Positions 7,271 to 15,998 of a stretch of DNA of 64,000 nucleotides are shown one piece after another. Positions within the stretch are counted from its first letter, which is position 1; each line of letters starts with the position of its first letter. This DNA is from Cytobacillus citreus. Its GTDB lineage: Bacteria > Bacillota > Bacilli > Bacillales > Cytobacillaceae. Where the stretch lies: positions 1,232,607 to 1,296,606 of the forward strand of contig NZ_JAGYPM010000001.1 of NCBI RefSeq assembly GCF_018343665.1. Reading direction: 5' to 3'. Both the position numbers and the translations under genes were made by a program. The notes below the pieces were generated by a model. It saw only the letters and a list, made by a program, of their open reading frames with translations. It searched no databases and was not told the origin of the DNA.

Positions 7271-8095
7271 TCATCCCACGTCTAAAGACGGGCTATGCCC
7301 GGTGTGGGCTTTCTCGTTTGAGAAATCTGTAATCTCGAAAGGTCTTTTATAAATACAAGCATATTTCAAAGCTAGAAATCCATCAATTGGAAATGTGTAG
7401 TTTTGCCACTCCTGTCGATATCCTAAAATTCCCCGTTGTTTAATAACTCGGTCCAACTCTTTCACTATGTATAAAACAAACTCCTCAAAGTTACATTTCG
7501 TCTTTAATACTATTCTAGGTAAATTTTTATTTATTTTTCTATCTACAATCGGATTTTGAATTTCTGTAATTGTAATTTCTAATTCTTCAAAATCTCGCTT
7601 AAATTCCCACCGCAATAAAAAGGGAACAGTATGCCACTCAATACCTCCATTTATTTTATGAAATGCACCTTCTGTAACCGCTGAATAAAAATGAACATAT
7701 ATTGCTAGTTTACTGTGAACACTTTTTTTCCAGTAGGGACGTGCATTTTACATGGAGAGGCGTACGTGATAGCCTAGTCAAAATCGGCTGGTTGTTGGTG
7801 TGGCTGACTTTGTGAAAAAATCAAGTACGTAGAGGCTCCATGTCAAATGACAATGAGTACGTGCTAGTTTCCAGAAAAGTGTTCACTCTTATTCAGCAAA
7901 AAGTGTTCAATTTTACTTGACGGTCACACCTTCCTTCCAACTTAAATTACATAACGGATGTATTGATGCTAAATATGAAACAAAATCTCCTAGAGTATCC
8001 GAATGAAAAGTAGGATAAAACTCAAACTTTTGTTCATTAATCTCTAATATACATGTTGCATTACCACTTCTAATTTCTACATATGAAAACTTCAA
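7271..8095 (-). pseudogene. Unknown protein gene split by an IS21-like miniature element
   Basis: Two open pieces in the same direction look like one gene. The 5' part (8095 to about 7929) encodes MKFSYVEIRSGNATCILEIN and onward to LCNLSWKEG. The 3' part encodes HFYSAVTEGAFHKINGG and onward to about residue 150 of the joined product. Between them lies a 215-bp insert that adds the artificial ending VTVK to the first piece. The 3' piece has no start of its own. I recognise no domain; the N-terminus looks like a beta-rich soluble protein of immunity-protein size. Confidence 0.55.
7714..7928 (-). mobile_element. IS21-like miniature element, copy A
   Basis: Ends read TGTGAACACTTTTTTTCC at 7714 and, on the other strand, TGTGACCGTCAAGTAAAAT. 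Several copies of GAACACTTTT lie near both ends, like the multiple transposase-binding repeats of IS21-family termini. A related sequence in opposite orientation occupies 54115 to about 54350, sharing CATTTGACATGGAGCCTC and CTCTCCATGTAAAA. No istA or istB is present. The family name is inference from end structure. Confidence 0.5.
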
Positions 8096-8195
8096 AATTA
8101 GACCACCTCAACAATATTCTAAAGTCCTATATATATTTCTTTCACAAAATAATTTAATCCTTCTTGCACTAAATGGACCTATACATAAAGAGAGA

Positions 8196-8224
8196 GCGCA
8201 ATTTCTCTTCTGGAATTGCGCCCT
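8196..8224. repeat. Dispersed GCGC hairpin repeat, copy 1
   Basis: GCGCAATT and AATTGCGC stem followed by CCCTTTTATGGAATAG. Related hairpins occur at 8519, 8861 and 12198 with the shared tail GCGCCCGTTT.TGGAAG. All lie outside genes; they may act as terminators or be small mobile repeats. Confidence 0.5.
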
Positions 8225-8267
8225 TTTATGGAATAGAAATTATTTTGATAGCGAATTTTCTTTCTTC

Positions 8268-8433
8268 CTATAAAATAAAAATCCCCCTAATAAATGCTCC
8301 TATAACTGCTGATAAAACAATTACCACGATAAGGTTTAACACCTTAACAAATATATAGGGAGAACCAATAACTAATAGACTATCGAGTATAACGATAATT
8401 GCAAAAAGAAGCAGAATAAAATCAATTTGGCAT
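8268..8433 (-). pseudogene. Possible frameshifted small membrane protein
   Basis: An ATG at 8433 follows a GGGGGG-type ribosome site but stops after three codons. One base out of frame, about 50 codons encode two hydrophobic helices (FILLLFAIIVILDSLLVIG and LIVVIVLSAVIGAFI) ending at 8268. The pattern suggests a small membrane protein broken by a single-base indel. Weak support. Confidence 0.3.
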
Positions 8434-8518
8434 GTGTATTCTTTTTATCTTTTACTTCTAACTAACCCCCCTCCAAAATTACAACTATTCGGCAATATGG
8501 ATCTTTAAAAGCAAAAAT

Positions 8519-8548
8519 GGCGCAAGATCTTATTCCATTATTGCGCCC
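8519..8548. repeat. Dispersed GCGC hairpin repeat, copy 2
   Basis: GGCGCAA and TTGCGCC arms followed by CGATTGT. It sits at the 3' end of the membrane protein gene starting at 8783 and may serve as its terminator. Confidence 0.45.
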
Positions 8549-8783
8549 GATTGTAATTAGTGCTACTTTTCTTAGTTAGCGCTAAACTGAATAGAACCCA
8601 TAATATAATAGCAATTTCAGTTTGATATAACTTAACAAAATCTACTGCAAAAAGAATCATTAGCACTGCAATCACACTGAATAAAGTCGCAATAAGTAAA
8701 GATGTTTTTACCTTTCCCTTTCTCGCTAAGGACAATTGCCATATACAAAAAATAATTCCCACTAAGAAGAATAGATAAGCCAT
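8538..8783 (-). CDS. Small membrane protein, unknown
   Basis: 81 aa with three predicted membrane helices (AYLFFLVGIIFCIWQLSL, LLIATLFSVIAVLMILFAV, IAIILWVLFSLAL) and a basic tail. I do not recognise the family. The gene stands alone between hairpin repeats; a purine-rich ribosome site (AAGGTGG) precedes the ATG. Confidence 0.55.
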   Translation of the reverse strand: MAYLFFLVGIIFCIWQLSLARKGKVKTSLLIATLFSVIAVLMILFAVDFVKLYQTEIAIILWVLFSLALTKKSSTNYNRAQ

Positions 8784-8885
8784 TGGACCACCTTCAATCT
8801 ATCCTACAGTATCAAACAATCTGGCCCTTTAACGCCAAAAGTGTGCAATTCATACACTTGAATCGCGCCCGTTTCAGGAAGATAT

Positions 8886-9194
8886 CTATTTATGAATGAT
8901 TGTTTCCTTCTTACTATAAATTTCATAAGCGAAATATCCGAATAAATAGCCTATTCCAGTTCCTAAACTAACTGTAGATAGTAGAGGGAGTGGGAAAAAC
9001 ATGCCTAAAATTACACCGATAGCACAACCAAAAAGCATTCCGATTGGTATTAAACTATCTAATAAATCTTGAGCGCCTTTTGATTTTTTCTTACCAAGGT
9101 TACCTTGGTTATATTTATGTTTAAGCCTTTCAATTACAAATACTACAATCCCTCCCACTATTACAACAGGCGCAATTGCCATGACAAACCCCAT
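8886..9194 (-). CDS. Small membrane protein, unknown
   Basis: 102 aa. An N-terminal helix (IAPVVIVGGIVVFVIE) is followed by a strongly basic loop (LKHKYNQGNLGKKKSKG) and two further helices around IGMLFGCAIGVILGMFF and GIGYLFGYFAYEI. A good AAGGGAGG ribosome site precedes the ATG. No known family was recognised. It is transcribed alone. Confidence 0.6.
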   Translation of the reverse strand: MGFVMAIAPVVIVGGIVVFVIERLKHKYNQGNLGKKKSKGAQDLLDSLIPIGMLFGCAIGVILGMFFPLPLLSTVSLGTGIGYLFGYFAYEIYSKKETIIHK

Positions 9195-9279
9195 GTTAGA
9201 ACCTCCCTTTCACTTTTTAATCAGATCATACCTGCTACTTAAAATTTTATTCCGTTAAATGGCCCTTCGTATTATAAGG

Positions 9280-9729
9280 TCAGCCAGATATTTCTGGTTG
9301 ATCACTTTTTATATCGATATATGATAACAATTTTTTAAAAGCTAATCTACTATATTCCCATTCTAAGTATCCCTCTGCTTCTTCTTTTGTACACCACTTA
9401 TACATGGAATGCTCGAGGGATAAAGATACGGGTTTTAAACTTAAGACTTCGACACCGTAGCATATATCTTTCATTTTCATTTTGATGTTATCTTTTGTTG
9501 CATTAAATGTATAAGTAAATTGTAAGTCTGTAATTTGAACTATTTCATTAATTCCTGTTTCCTCAAATATTTCCCTTTTTACAGCATGTGTAGGCTGTTC
9601 ATCTTTCTCTATACCTCCACTAACTGGTTGCCAAAATCCACCTTTTTCTAGGGTTCTTTTTAACAATAAAAATGTTGTTCTTTGATTACTTGTATATATA
9701 AATGCTTGAATATTAACTCTGTCTACCAT
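9280..9729 (-). CDS. NUDIX hydrolase
   Basis: 149-aa NUDIX-fold pyrophosphohydrolase. The Nudix box fits G-x5-E-x7-REU-x-EE-x-GU: GIEKDE then AVKREIFEETGI at about residues 39-61. The N-terminus VDRVNIQAFIYTSNQ and the GGFWQPVSGG stretch resemble dihydroneopterin-triphosphate or dATP pyrophosphatases, but the substrate cannot be set from sequence. Monocistronic, with AGGGG ahead of the ATG. Confidence 0.8.
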   Translation of the reverse strand: MVDRVNIQAFIYTSNQRTTFLLLKRTLEKGGFWQPVSGGIEKDEQPTHAVKREIFEETGINEIVQITDLQFTYTFNATKDNIKMKMKDICYGVEVLSLKPVSLSLEHSMYKWCTKEEAEGYLEWEYSRLAFKKLLSYIDIKSDQPEISG

Positions 9730-9942
9730 AGAACCCCTCCGTAAGTTCCTATCGAAAAAACCTGCTCAAATAGTTGAAAAAATAAAAGAAACTATCATGT
9801 TTTGATGATGATCTCTGTTGTTTATCAATCGCACCCGTTACCCCCAATCCCCTACCTACCATTCGTTAATAATTTTATTGAAATTTATTCAATGTCCTTC
9901 TTCAAGTAAAACCTATCCGAAAAACTAAATCTAAATCCTTTA

Positions 9943-10824
9943 TTACCCAAAATAATATTTGGAAATCAAATTTATGAAATCTTGCTCAAGTTCTTCTTTC
10001 CTTTTAACGATAATAAAGGTTGAAACAGTCGGTAGGGTGAACACATCAAAATGTGGTTGCATTAGTCTTCCTTCTATTAACTCACGCCTTAAAATTGAGT
10101 GTGGTAAAAAAGATATGCCGAGTCCTTCCTGAATGAATCGTTTTACAATGTGTGCTTGTGTAACTTTCATCGTTCGGAAACGCTTTACATATTTATTTAG
10201 CTTATTAAGCAGGCTATCCCAATAAACAGGATGATGGTAAGTGAATATATAATTATTCTGTAGTAATTCCAATGCGTCAATTGGAGGTCCACTTTCTTCA
10301 TCATATGAATCAGGTGAGGTCACGAACAGAATGGGGTCATCGTAAATTCGAATCGACTCGATATTCTTTAATTTAGTATCTAGTGCTGAAATGCCCAAAT
10401 TCACATCCCCGTTTTCTACGAGTTGTTCAATATTAGTTGATTCTTCAACTCGGATGCTAATCTCAACGTCTGGATGACTCTCCATAAACGTTCGCAAAAT
10501 ATATGGCAATATCGTTTCCGCCATAAGGGGGGAAATAGCAATCGTCCAATTCTTACGAAATCCTTGTGCATATGTATGAATCCGATTTACGCTCAGTTCC
10601 ATCTGTTCGACGAGTTGCATCGCCTCTCGATAAAAAAGTTTTCCGACATCGGTCAATGTGACGCGGTTGTTTATTCGATCAAAAAGCTTTGTTCCGAGGT
10701 ATTCCTCTAATAACCGGATATGAACGGTCACACTTGGTTGAGAAATAATTAGTTTTTCCGATGCTTGACGAAAATTAGTCGTTTCGGCTGCTACAATAAA
10801 TGTTTTCAACCACTGAAGTTCCAC
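9943..10824 (-). CDS. citR: CitR-like LysR-family regulator
   Basis: 293-aa LysR-type regulator: N-terminal winged helix (LQWLKTFIVAAETTNFRQAS, QPSVTVHIRLLEEYLG) and a periplasmic-binding-fold effector domain from about residue 90. It is divergent from, and 108 bp away from, a citrate synthase gene. This is the arrangement of B. subtilis citR-citA, where CitR represses citA. An ATTAA-N5-TTAAT dyad at 10844-10858 has the T-N11-A shape of a LysR site and is a candidate operator. The effector is unknown. Confidence 0.78.
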   Translation of the reverse strand: MELQWLKTFIVAAETTNFRQASEKLIISQPSVTVHIRLLEEYLGTKLFDRINNRVTLTDVGKLFYREAMQLVEQMELSVNRIHTYAQGFRKNWTIAISPLMAETILPYILRTFMESHPDVEISIRVEESTNIEQLVENGDVNLGISALDTKLKNIESIRIYDDPILFVTSPDSYDEESGPPIDALELLQNNYIFTYHHPVYWDSLLNKLNKYVKRFRTMKVTQAHIVKRFIQEGLGISFLPHSILRRELIEGRLMQPHFDVFTLPTVSTFIIVKRKEELEQDFINLISKYYFG

Positions 10825-10843
10825 CGTGATTCCCCCTTTTTTA

Positions 10844-10858
10844 ATTAAAAAAATTAAT
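10844..10858. promoter_or_regulatory. Candidate LysR (CitR) operator
   Basis: ATTAAAAAAATTAAT dyad with a T-N11-A core, in the divergent citR-citA spacer just upstream of the citR start. A typical place for LysR autoregulation. AT-rich context makes chance occurrence possible. Confidence 0.35.
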
Positions 10859-10932
10859 CATTTCAATATAAAATATTTAATTTCTATAATCATATAACAC
10901 CACTATACTAAAGAAAAGAAGGAGGAATCGGT

Positions 10933-12021
10933 ATGTTTAAAAAAGGATTAAAAGATGTCGTGGCTGTTCAAACAAACATAGCTTCCGTTAAAGGAGATAT
11001 TGGGGAATTACGCTACAGAGGTGTTTTAATAGACGAACTCATCCCATCTCATTCGTTTGAAGAAGTGGCATATTTTATTTGGTATGGAATGTTACCAGAC
11101 GAAAGTGAGTTAAAGCATTTGGAAATTAAATTAATGAATGGGAGACAGTTGCCTCTTCATGTTCAAAAAATTATCGACGCTTTACCAGCAGAAGTACCAA
11201 TCATGGATGCAGTGCGTACAGCTATTTCCGCATTTGCACATGATGGTTTTACAAATGAACCTATCGAAGAGCAAGCAATTATTCTTACTGCCGTCATTCC
11301 AGTAATCGTAGCAAGATATTATCGAAAACAACAAGGTTTACTTCCCATCAACCCGGATCCTAATTTGTCACACATAGCGAATTACTTATGGATGCTAAAT
11401 GGGAAGCTCCCAAACCACCTACAAGTTGAGGCTCTTGAAACATACTTGAAATTAACAATGGAGCATGGATTGAATGCAGCTACGTTCTCTGCTCGTGTAA
11501 CTATTTCGACAGAATCGGATTTAACCGCAGCCATCACATCTGCAATTGGTACAATGAAGGGTCCTTTGCACGGAGGAGCACCTTCGGGAGTTATTGAATT
11601 ACTTGAAGAAATAGGAAAACCGGGAAACATCCTAACAGTTATAGAAGAAAAACTTCAAAACGGGGAAAAAATAATGGGATTCGGTCACAGAATTTATAAG
11701 ACGGAAGATCCACGTTCCATTCTTTTGAGAGAAAAATGTACCAGTATGTCCGGAAAAGATGAATGGTTAGACTTAGCAACTGTAGCTGAAAAGGAAATAA
11801 TTGCTTTACTCGCACATCATAAGCCTGACCGTAAACTATATACAAACGTCGAGTATTATGCAGCTGCCATTATGCGTTCTATCGAAATGCCAACAGAACT
11901 ATTTACGCCAACATTCAGCGTTGCAAGAATCATTGGTTGGACTGCACACGCAATAGAGCAACTACAAGATAATTCAATTTTCCGCCCTCAGTCAGAATAT
12001 ATTGGATACGAAAAAAAGTGA
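10933..12021 (+). CDS. citA: CitA-like (minor) citrate synthase
   Basis: 362-aa type-II citrate synthase family protein condensing oxaloacetate with acetyl-CoA. Active-site histidines are H213 (GPLHGGAPSG) and H252 (MGFGHRIYKTEDPR), with C-terminal Arg in FRPQSEYIG. The usual catalytic Asp of the N-V-D-F-Y motif is Glu here (E307, NVEYYAAA). A strong GGAGG precedes the ATG. In B. subtilis citA encodes a low-activity enzyme beside the main citZ, and the CitR neighbour supports this paralogue. A 2-methylcitrate synthase role is less likely without prp genes nearby. Confidence 0.82.
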   Translation: MFKKGLKDVVAVQTNIASVKGDIGELRYRGVLIDELIPSHSFEEVAYFIWYGMLPDESELKHLEIKLMNGRQLPLHVQKIIDALPAEVPIMDAVRTAISAFAHDGFTNEPIEEQAIILTAVIPVIVARYYRKQQGLLPINPDPNLSHIANYLWMLNGKLPNHLQVEALETYLKLTMEHGLNAATFSARVTISTESDLTAAITSAIGTMKGPLHGGAPSGVIELLEEIGKPGNILTVIEEKLQNGEKIMGFGHRIYKTEDPRSILLREKCTSMSGKDEWLDLATVAEKEIIALLAHHKPDRKLYTNVEYYAAAIMRSIEMPTELFTPTFSVARIIGWTAHAIEQLQDNSIFRPQSEYIGYEKK

Positions 12022-12197
12022 AAGGCGAATGCATAGCACGGACAAGCACCGGAGTCCTTTTATATAACAACGATTTTTCTATTATCTTCAAGTCTGAGTA
12101 CTAAAGGGGGCTGGCACCGAGAGTCTAGAAAAGACATCTCCACGCAGTAACTTATTCACAATTCGGGATTCTATCCTACGCTAAGCTATAAAAACCA

Positions 12198-12223
12198 GCG
12201 CATTTCTTATTCTAGAAATGCGC
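12198..12223. repeat. Dispersed GCGC hairpin repeat, copy 4
   Basis: GCGCATTTC and GAAATGCGC arms followed by CCGTTTGTGGAAGA, sharing the tail of copies near 8196 and 8861. It lies in the gap after citA. The rest of 12022-12200 holds a short GGAC-GTCC hairpin at about 12040 and nothing coding. Confidence 0.5.
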
Positions 12224-12299
12224 CCGTTTGTGGAAGAACATTATATTAAAAAGGTAAGACGTGAAAGTCGCTTAAATAATTATCATCTCCTAATAAAAC

Positions 12300-12470
12300 T
12301 TACTTGTATTCTTCTTTGTAAAAAGCTTCTTTTAATAAATCCATGTACTCAAAAATCTCTTCAAAGCTCTTTTTCCCTATATTCGCTGGAAAATCTCCCC
12401 TACCATAAACAAATAATAAAATATAGGCAGAAACGTTTATTTCTTTTTAATGAAAATTGAGGTGAAACCA
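12300..12470 (-). pseudogene. C-terminal remnant of an unknown protein
   Basis: An open frame without a start codon ends at 12300 and encodes FVYGRGDFPANIGKKSFEEI and FEYMDLLKEAFYKEEYK. The composition looks protein-like, but no family is recognised. It may be the tail of a deleted gene. The opposite-strand frame over the same bases looks like noise. Confidence 0.3.
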
Positions 12471-12480
12471 CCTTCAAAAG

Positions 12481-13266
12481 TTAAATTGATTTAATCATTC
12501 CTCCGTCAACTAAAATTGAACTTCCAGTTACATAAGAACTTGCATCAGAAACTAAAAATACGACTACATTAGCAAATTCCTTCGGAGTTCCATACCGTTT
12601 TAAGGCTATTGTATTTTGGGACCTTTCTGTAACTTGCTCTTTAGAAACACCTAATCTCTCGGCATTCACTTTATCAAGGTGTGCAACACGCTCTGTTGCA
12701 ATTCTTCCAGGGCTAACTGTATTAACTAATATGTTATATGGAGCCAGTTCTTCTGCCAATGTTTTAGCCAGTCCTACAATACCTAATCGAAATGTATTCG
12801 AAAGAATAAGTCCGGGTATAGGTTGTTTTACAGATGAAGAGGCAATATTAATAATTCTTCCTCCTGCCTCTTTTAAATCTGGAAGAACTTCACGGATGAT
12901 TCTAATATAACTCAATAAATTTAGTTCAAATGCATTTTGCCAGTCTTGATCAGAGACGGATTCAAATGATCCTACAGGAGGTCCACCAGCATTATTAATT
13001 AAAATATCAATTTTGCCGAACACCTCATTAGTTTTGCGAACTAACGATTTAATGTCTTCTACTTTTGTAATATCAGCTGGAAAATATGAAACTTTCCCTT
13101 TACCTAGAGCATCTAATTCACTTTTAACTGTTGCTAACTTTTCAGCATCTCTACTTGTTAGCATAACATTTGCCCCTTCTTTTACTAGTTGCATGGCTAT
13201 TGCTTTCCCTAGACCTTGACTGGAAGCTATGACAAGTGCGACTTTATTATGTAAATTCAGTTCCAA
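12481..13266 (-). CDS. SDR-family protein lacking the canonical YxxxK
   Basis: 261-aa Rossmann-fold short-chain dehydrogenase family protein. The cofactor glycine motif is ASSQGLGKA (14-22), NNAGG is at 91-95, and the C-terminus is GSSILVDGG. The catalytic serine region is present at 142-145, but the YxxxK positions hold S156 and R160 (LSNTFRLG). A branch of 3-oxoacyl-reductase-like SDR proteins shares the SN.xR signature, so this is probably family-typical rather than a recent mutation. Substrate unknown. It lies 84 bp downstream of the lhgO-like gene on the same strand and may be co-transcribed. Confidence 0.75.
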   Translation of the reverse strand: MELNLHNKVALVIASSQGLGKAIAMQLVKEGANVMLTSRDAEKLATVKSELDALGKGKVSYFPADITKVEDIKSLVRKTNEVFGKIDILINNAGGPPVGSFESVSDQDWQNAFELNLLSYIRIIREVLPDLKEAGGRIINIASSSVKQPIPGLILSNTFRLGIVGLAKTLAEELAPYNILVNTVSPGRIATERVAHLDKVNAERLGVSKEQVTERSQNTIALKRYGTPKEFANVVVFLVSDASSYVTGSSILVDGGMIKSI

Positions 13267-13350
13267 ATCTAAACACCTTCCTTTTCGTATATTTTTATAG
13301 AATATTCACTTTATTATAATCAAGTTGGGATCTATCTCGAAAGAAAGCTA

Positions 13351-14565
13351 TTAAACTAGTTTTGCTTCTTTTAGGTTTATCTGTTCTGGTATTCTATTAA
13401 CTATTTCTTTTCCAATTTCAATGGAAGCTGTTGCAGCTGGAGATGGGGCATTACATACATGAATCGTTCGTTTTCCCATAATAATATGGAAATCATCGAC
13501 CATATTCCCATCACTTCTTAATGCTTGGGCACGGACACCAGCAGGTGCAGGTATTAAATCATCTTCTTGGATTTCAGGAATCAATTCCTGTAGGCTTTTT
13601 GTAAATTGTTTTTTGCTAAATGAACGGGCGTATTCTTCAAGCCCTTCCTTTGCAAATTTACCCGCCATTTTCCATAAACCAGGAAAGCATAAAGATTCCA
13701 TTAAATCTTTTGCATTAAAATCTGTCTTTTTATATCCTTCACGTTTAAAGCTAAGCACTGCATTTGGCCCTGCATCGACCTCGCCACTGATCATTCGGGT
13801 AAAGTGGACTCCTAAAAATGGAAACTTTGGATTTGGTACTGGATAAATTAAATGTTTAACAAGATAGCGTTTTTCAGGCTTCAATTTAAAATACTCGCCC
13901 CTAAAAGGCAAGATTTTCATATCCGTTTTATATCCTGTAGCTGCAGCTATACGGTCACTGTGAAGTCCTGCACAGTTAATCACCATTCTAGATCTATATG
14001 TACCCCGATTTGTCTCGATGACCACTTGGTCTGAATCTTCATGCATTTTCTCTACTTTTGTATTTAGGTGTATTTCTCCACCGTGCTTCTGAACAATTTC
14101 AGCAAATTTTTCACTTACTGGTCTGTAATTAACGATGCCTGCCTGAGGAACACGTATTGCCCCTAGACCGTTAACATGTGGCTCAATTTCCTTCAATTCA
14201 TCGACACCAATTTTTTGAATAGCTAATTGATTTTGTAGTCCACGTTTATATAAGTTCTCAAGAAGTGGTAACTCTTCCTGTTTAGTTGCAACAATTACTT
14301 TTCCACAAATATCATGGTCTATTCCGTGAGTTTGGCAGAATTCAGTCATCGATTTACTTCCTTGACGCGCAAAACGTGCTTTGAAACTATTAGGCTTGTA
14401 ATATATTCCTGAATGAATAACTCCACTATTGTGCCCTGTTTGATGTTCCGCGACAGCTGACTCCTTTTCCATAATCGCTACTTTCGCATTAGGAAACCGT
14501 TTATAAAGTGCCATTCCCGTTGATAAACCTACAATCCCTCCGCCAACAACTGCAAAATCATACAC
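13351..14565 (-). CDS. lhgO: L-2-hydroxyglutarate oxidase-like FAD enzyme
   Basis: 404-aa DAO-superfamily flavoprotein. The N-terminal FAD motif is VVGGGIVGLSTGMALYKRFP, followed by HQTGHNSGVIHSGIYYKP, the hallmark of LhgO/YgaF and mammalian L2HGDH. The C-terminus has PAPAGVRAQAL and the second FAD stretch HVCNAPSPAATASIEIG. It should oxidise L-2-hydroxyglutarate to 2-oxoglutarate, probably passing electrons to the quinone pool. It ends the catabolic block running in the same direction from 19013. Related 2-hydroxyacids cannot be excluded as substrates. Confidence 0.83.
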   Translation of the reverse strand: MYDFAVVGGGIVGLSTGMALYKRFPNAKVAIMEKESAVAEHQTGHNSGVIHSGIYYKPNSFKARFARQGSKSMTEFCQTHGIDHDICGKVIVATKQEELPLLENLYKRGLQNQLAIQKIGVDELKEIEPHVNGLGAIRVPQAGIVNYRPVSEKFAEIVQKHGGEIHLNTKVEKMHEDSDQVVIETNRGTYRSRMVINCAGLHSDRIAAATGYKTDMKILPFRGEYFKLKPEKRYLVKHLIYPVPNPKFPFLGVHFTRMISGEVDAGPNAVLSFKREGYKKTDFNAKDLMESLCFPGLWKMAGKFAKEGLEEYARSFSKKQFTKSLQELIPEIQEDDLIPAPAGVRAQALRSDGNMVDDFHIIMGKRTIHVCNAPSPAATASIEIGKEIVNRIPEQINLKEAKLV

Positions 14566-14599
14566 TATTTAACACCTCCATTATCCCGGATTTCTGCTA

Positions 14600-14764
14600 T
14601 TAAGGTTTATATTCACCAGATTCTCTGAGCATCGAAATACCCGTTCTTTTCGAAATCTCTGTTAACGACAATTTAGGATAATCCACCGAAAATGCTCGCA
14701 GTACTTGTATCACTCGGTGGATTGAAGACATCGAATAATTACTTTTAAATTTTTCATTTTCCAT
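14600..14764 (-). pseudogene. IclR-family regulator, N-terminal remnant
   Basis: About 54 codons encode SMSSIHRVIQVLRAF and LSLTEISKRTGIS, the winged helix-turn-helix of IclR-type regulators. The frame then derails (MLRESGEYKP) and stops; the recognition helix end and the whole effector-binding domain are missing (family length about 250 aa). The start at 14764 has AAAGAGG 6 bases upstream. It lies directly after the CoA-transferase gene, suggesting that a dedicated regulator of this catabolic operon has been lost. Confidence 0.65.
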
Positions 14765-14793
14765 TGAAAACACCTCTTTCAGACCAACTCTCT

Positions 14794-15978
14794 TCATATT
14801 ACATTGTCTTTAAACAAAACTGAAAGTTCTTCTTCCTCTATTCCAAGAAGTTCTTCAAATACTTCCTTATTGTGCTGACCTAACCCAGGCGGGCCGAATT
14901 TAGTTTGGATATTTAATCCGCTGTGCCGAAGCGGACTAGCCAGCAACTTTACCTCACCCGCAGCATAAGGAACTGTTTCGATTCCCCCCCTAGCGATTAC
15001 TTGATCTTGCTCCAATGCCTGTTGAATATTATTTACACGCCCTACAGGAACCTTGGCTTCTGCAAGAATTTCAACCCATTCACTTGACGTCTTAGTCGCT
15101 AATACTTCCTCGATCAGCTTAACTAATTCATCTTCATTTTGTTTACGATCATCATTTGTTAAAAAGCGTCCATCACTGCCCCACTCTGGATGATCCAATG
15201 TTTGAGATAGCTTTCGGAACAAGTTATCGTTCCCCGCACATATCATAATTGGAAAATCAGCAGTTTGGAATACTTGATATGGCGCAACATTATTATGTTG
15301 ATTGCCTTTCCGCACAGAAATCATTCCTGTATTTAAATAAGCACTAGCAACATTGGCCATATTAGAGACTTGAACATCCAGCAAAGCCATGTCGATATAT
15401 TGGCCTTCTCCAGTTAGATCTCTTTGCCGTATTGCAGCGACTATCCCTAATGCAACATAAACCGAAGTAATGATATCAGCAATCGGAATTCCTACTTTTG
15501 TGGCTTCGCCATTTGGGTCACCTGTGACATCCATCAACCCGCTCATCGCTTGTATGACTGGATCAAAGCCTGGCAGTAAACCTAAGGGGCCATCTTGTCC
15601 AAATCCTGTTACCGAGCAAACAATGAGCCTTGAATTTCGTCCCTTTAAAACTTCATAATTCAGCCCAAGTTTGTCCAAAGTACCAGACTTAAAGTTTTCA
15701 ATTACAACGTCTGATTTTTCTACCAAATTCAGGAAAAGCTTCTTCCCTTCTTCCGTTTTTAAATTAAGGGTAATAGACCTTTTATTACGATTAGCACTTA
15801 AATAGTAGGTACTCTCTCCATTTATAAAAGGTCCCCACTCCCTCATACTGTCCGACCCGCCTGGTGGCTCCACGCGTATGACGTCTGCACCCATGTCTCC
15901 GAGTGTCATGGCTCCAGCTGGGGCGGCATAAACTCTAGACAAATCCAACACACGTATATCATGCAGGGGCTGTATCAA
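14794..15978 (-). CDS. CaiB/BaiF family (class III) CoA-transferase
   Basis: 394-aa family III CoA-transferase, which moves CoA between carboxylic acids through an Asp-bound anhydride. Visible are LDLSRVYAAPAGAMTLGDMG at the N-terminus, ADVIRVEPPGGSD, and the catalytic Asp region MALLDVQVSNMANVASAYL. Close to formyl/succinyl-CoA:carboxylate transferases by pattern. Neighbouring enoyl-CoA hydratase and paired acyl-CoA dehydrogenases imply that it activates the acid degraded by this operon. The specific acid is unknown. Confidence 0.82.
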   Translation of the reverse strand: MIQPLHDIRVLDLSRVYAAPAGAMTLGDMGADVIRVEPPGGSDSMREWGPFINGESTYYLSANRNKRSITLNLKTEEGKKLFLNLVEKSDVVIENFKSGTLDKLGLNYEVLKGRNSRLIVCSVTGFGQDGPLGLLPGFDPVIQAMSGLMDVTGDPNGEATKVGIPIADIITSVYVALGIVAAIRQRDLTGEGQYIDMALLDVQVSNMANVASAYLNTGMISVRKGNQHNNVAPYQVFQTADFPIMICAGNDNLFRKLSQTLDHPEWGSDGRFLTNDDRKQNEDELVKLIEEVLATKTSSEWVEILAEAKVPVGRVNNIQQALEQDQVIARGGIETVPYAAGEVKLLASPLRHSGLNIQTKFGPPGLGQHNKEVFEELLGIEEEELSVLFKDNVI

Positions 15979-15998
15979 TCCAACTCACCTCTTTTACT

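Noticed and set aside
12218..12460. 80-codon plus-strand frame after citA
   Set aside because: No ribosome site and low-complexity basic composition; the opposite strand looks more protein-like.
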